Assembly (NCBI GenBank): GCA_963691705.1 | Contig: OY829545.1 | Coordinates: forward strand, 11,919,893-11,983,892 | From: Viola odorata | Lineage: Eukaryota; Streptophyta; Magnoliopsida; Malpighiales; Violaceae | DNA: 64,000 nt | Reading direction: 5' to 3' | Part shown: positions 62,623 through 64,000 of the stretch, piece by piece | Position numbering within the stretch: the first letter of the stretch is position 1 | Layout of the letters: each line of letters opens with the position of its first letter | Notes under the pieces: model-generated | Databases searched by the model: none | What the model saw: only the letters and a program-made list of their open reading frames with translations | What the model was told of the DNA's origin: nothing | Translations under genes and position numbers: made by a program

Positions 62623-62920
62623 TACTTATTAAACTACACGACAATTTCGTACGTATTAAAATAAAAAGACTCATTGTCATGACTCATGAGGTAGGGATTT
62701 CGCGAAATATTCAAAAAAATATTTTAATACTCACCGGGCACGTCAAATTTAAGGACTGGGGCAAGTGGTCCAACAGCAAATAATGTTACATCCATTCAAC
62801 CAATAACATTCCTGCACGTGTATTGTACAAGACTATTTTTTAGGTCATATAGAAAAAATTAATTTTATATTTCTTTACGTTATTAATATAAAAACTAAGG
62901 TTAGAAAATTATAAAAGTTA

Positions 62921-63472
62921 GTAAAATATATTTAGAAAGATTTTGTTATTTATCATTAATATTGTTGAGGTATGCGAACCAAAATTTCATATTGGAAAAC
63001 AAAATAAAAATAAAGACTTAATATAAGATGACTTGATCTTTTTAATGAAATGAGACATTTTTTTAAAATCGTGCGGGCTTTCAAAATCCCTGCCTCTCAC
63101 GGTTCTTTCAAAATCCAAACTTCAAAATAAAAGATAAAGATAGGAAATAAAATTGTTCGAATTCGAAAAATAAAATAAAACTAGGATAAAAGATTAGTAA
63201 AATATATTTAGAAAGATTTTGTTATTTATCATTAATATTGTTGAGGTATGCGAACCAAAATCTCATATTGGAAAACAAAATAAAAATAAAGACTTAATAT
63301 AAGATGACTTGATTTTTTTAATGAAATGAGACATTTTTTAAAAATCGTGCGGGCTTTCAAAATCCTTGCCTCTCACGGTTCTTTCAAAATCCAAACTTCA
63401 AAATAAAAGATAAAGATAGGAAATAAAATTGTTCGAATTCGAAAAATAAAATAAAACTAGGGATAAAAGATT
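62921..63472 (+). repeat. Two-copy tandem duplication, 276-bp period
   Basis: 62921-63196 and 63197-63472 are near-identical, beginning GTAAAATATATTTAGAAAG and ending before GATTGTTTG. Only the first part of the first unit is shared with copy A, so the tandem event came after the segmental duplication. Confidence 0.92.
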
Positions 63473-63479
63473 GTTTGTT

Positions 63480-63690
63480 CAAATATAAGATCGGATCAAT
63501 ATCCGAGAGTCCTTCTTGCAAACGTTCCTGCCTTCAAGTCCGGCTCCGGCTGTCGTCCTCCTTGACTCCATAGCCAGCACATCTCTAGCCTGGCAATCTT
63601 GGCCAATCTTGCGGCCAAGACTTTTTAGCAAATTCTCCATCCCCGCGAATATCTGCACAAATGGGAAGATTGACATAGTTTAAACAGTTT
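63480..63690. repeat. Unclassified dispersed repeat piece
   Basis: It resembles 13300-13520 (CTTGGCCAA...GCGGCCAAGA and the A-rich run before it). No function is assigned. Confidence 0.35.
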
Positions 63691-63747
63691 CACCACTTAA
63701 TTTGCGAGAATTAGATGGTAAAAACATGTGAAAATAATGACCAATCA

Positions 63748-63788
63748 ATGATCCTGTCTTGAGCGCTCTTGCTCACACCAAAACCATC
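63748..63788 (+). pseudogene. 41-bp fragment of the cyclotide gene
   Basis: It is identical over 41 bases to 58120-58160 of the intact cyclotide gene, covering pro-region residues about 51-64. Both sides are unrelated to the gene. It lies about 670 bases right of copy B, in the position and orientation expected for a lost second gene copy. It encodes no signal peptide or cyclotide domain. Confidence 0.85.
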
Positions 63789-64000
63789 TGTAGACATCAA
63801 AATTTCGGCTCGTCTTAAAATATTCGGCCCAGTTATAAAAAAGGCCACGAAGCCCATTCACCGAAATTCATGAAGCTTATTTGGTCGAAACCCACCAGCA
63901 AGCTCATATTTGAAGGGAATAAAACTCATCTAATATGTTATTAATTTGATTAAATGTCAAATTAATTGATATTCAATTATTAATTAATATATAAATTAAT
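63789..64000 (+). mobile_element. Possible start of an LTR element cut by the window end
   Basis: Directly after the cyclotide fragment the sequence begins TGTAGACATC and is unlike the gene. A TG start fits the 5' end of an LTR, but the right end and target duplication lie outside the window. Confidence 0.3.

Larger units (their letters stand above)
59793..63077 (+). repeat. Segmental duplication, copy B
   Basis: It matches copy A (45530-46189 plus 53790-57634) in the same orientation. It lacks the PIF/Harbinger and hAT insertions and has its own Stowaway insertion. It contains no gene. Together with the cyclotide fragment further right it looks like one unit of a former cyclotide tandem array. 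Confidence 0.9.

Noticed and set aside
1..64000. Operons, ribosome binding sites, CRISPR arrays or phage genes
   Set aside because: Introns, transposon types and gene families show plant nuclear DNA, and no such structures are present.

Overview
The window is nuclear DNA of a flowering plant. The genes carry spliceosomal introns with GT-AG borders, the gaps between genes are AT-rich and full of transposons, and several proteins are plant-specific (fibrillin, phytocyanin, thaumatin-like, DUF639). An intact cyclotide precursor gene at 57969-58331 points to Violaceae (Viola or a relative). This is an inference from one gene, because cyclotides also occur in a few other families. I see no rRNA, tRNA or CRISPR array.

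Left half (1-42.4 kb) is a normal gene-bearing region. In order it holds: a five-exon TMEM87/GOST membrane protein (+); a 2.4-kb solo LTR with an intact target-site duplication; a small two-exon phytocyanin that lacks both copper-binding histidines (+); a repeat-rich stretch with a doubtful small gene; a seven-exon patatin-like lipid hydrolase (-); decayed exons of a fibrillin copy and the intact six-exon fibrillin (-); an eleven-exon DUF639 protein (+); a thaumatin-like protein (-); and an ELO-type elongase (-). Every multi-exon model was joined by hand, and each closes in frame.

Right half (45.5-64 kb) is built from a direct segmental duplication. Copy A (45530-57634) and copy B (59793-63077) are about 3.3 kb each without insertions, and the cyclotide gene lies between them. 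A 41-bp exact fragment of the cyclotide gene lies beyond copy B, so the duplicated unit probably once included that gene. Each copy serves as an empty site for insertions in the other. Copy A carries a 7600-bp PIF/Harbinger element (46190-53789) with an intact-looking DDE transposase and its Myb/SANT-like partner protein, and also a 1085-bp hAT element (56198-57282). Copy B carries a 236-bp Stowaway element (62387-62622).

The single-copy genes do not form a pathway. Plastid lipid functions (patatin-like, fibrillin) and fatty-acid elongation (ELO) are neighbours, but nothing in the sequence shows joint control. Coordinates of exons are mine from reading splice sites and open frames; no transcript or database evidence was available.
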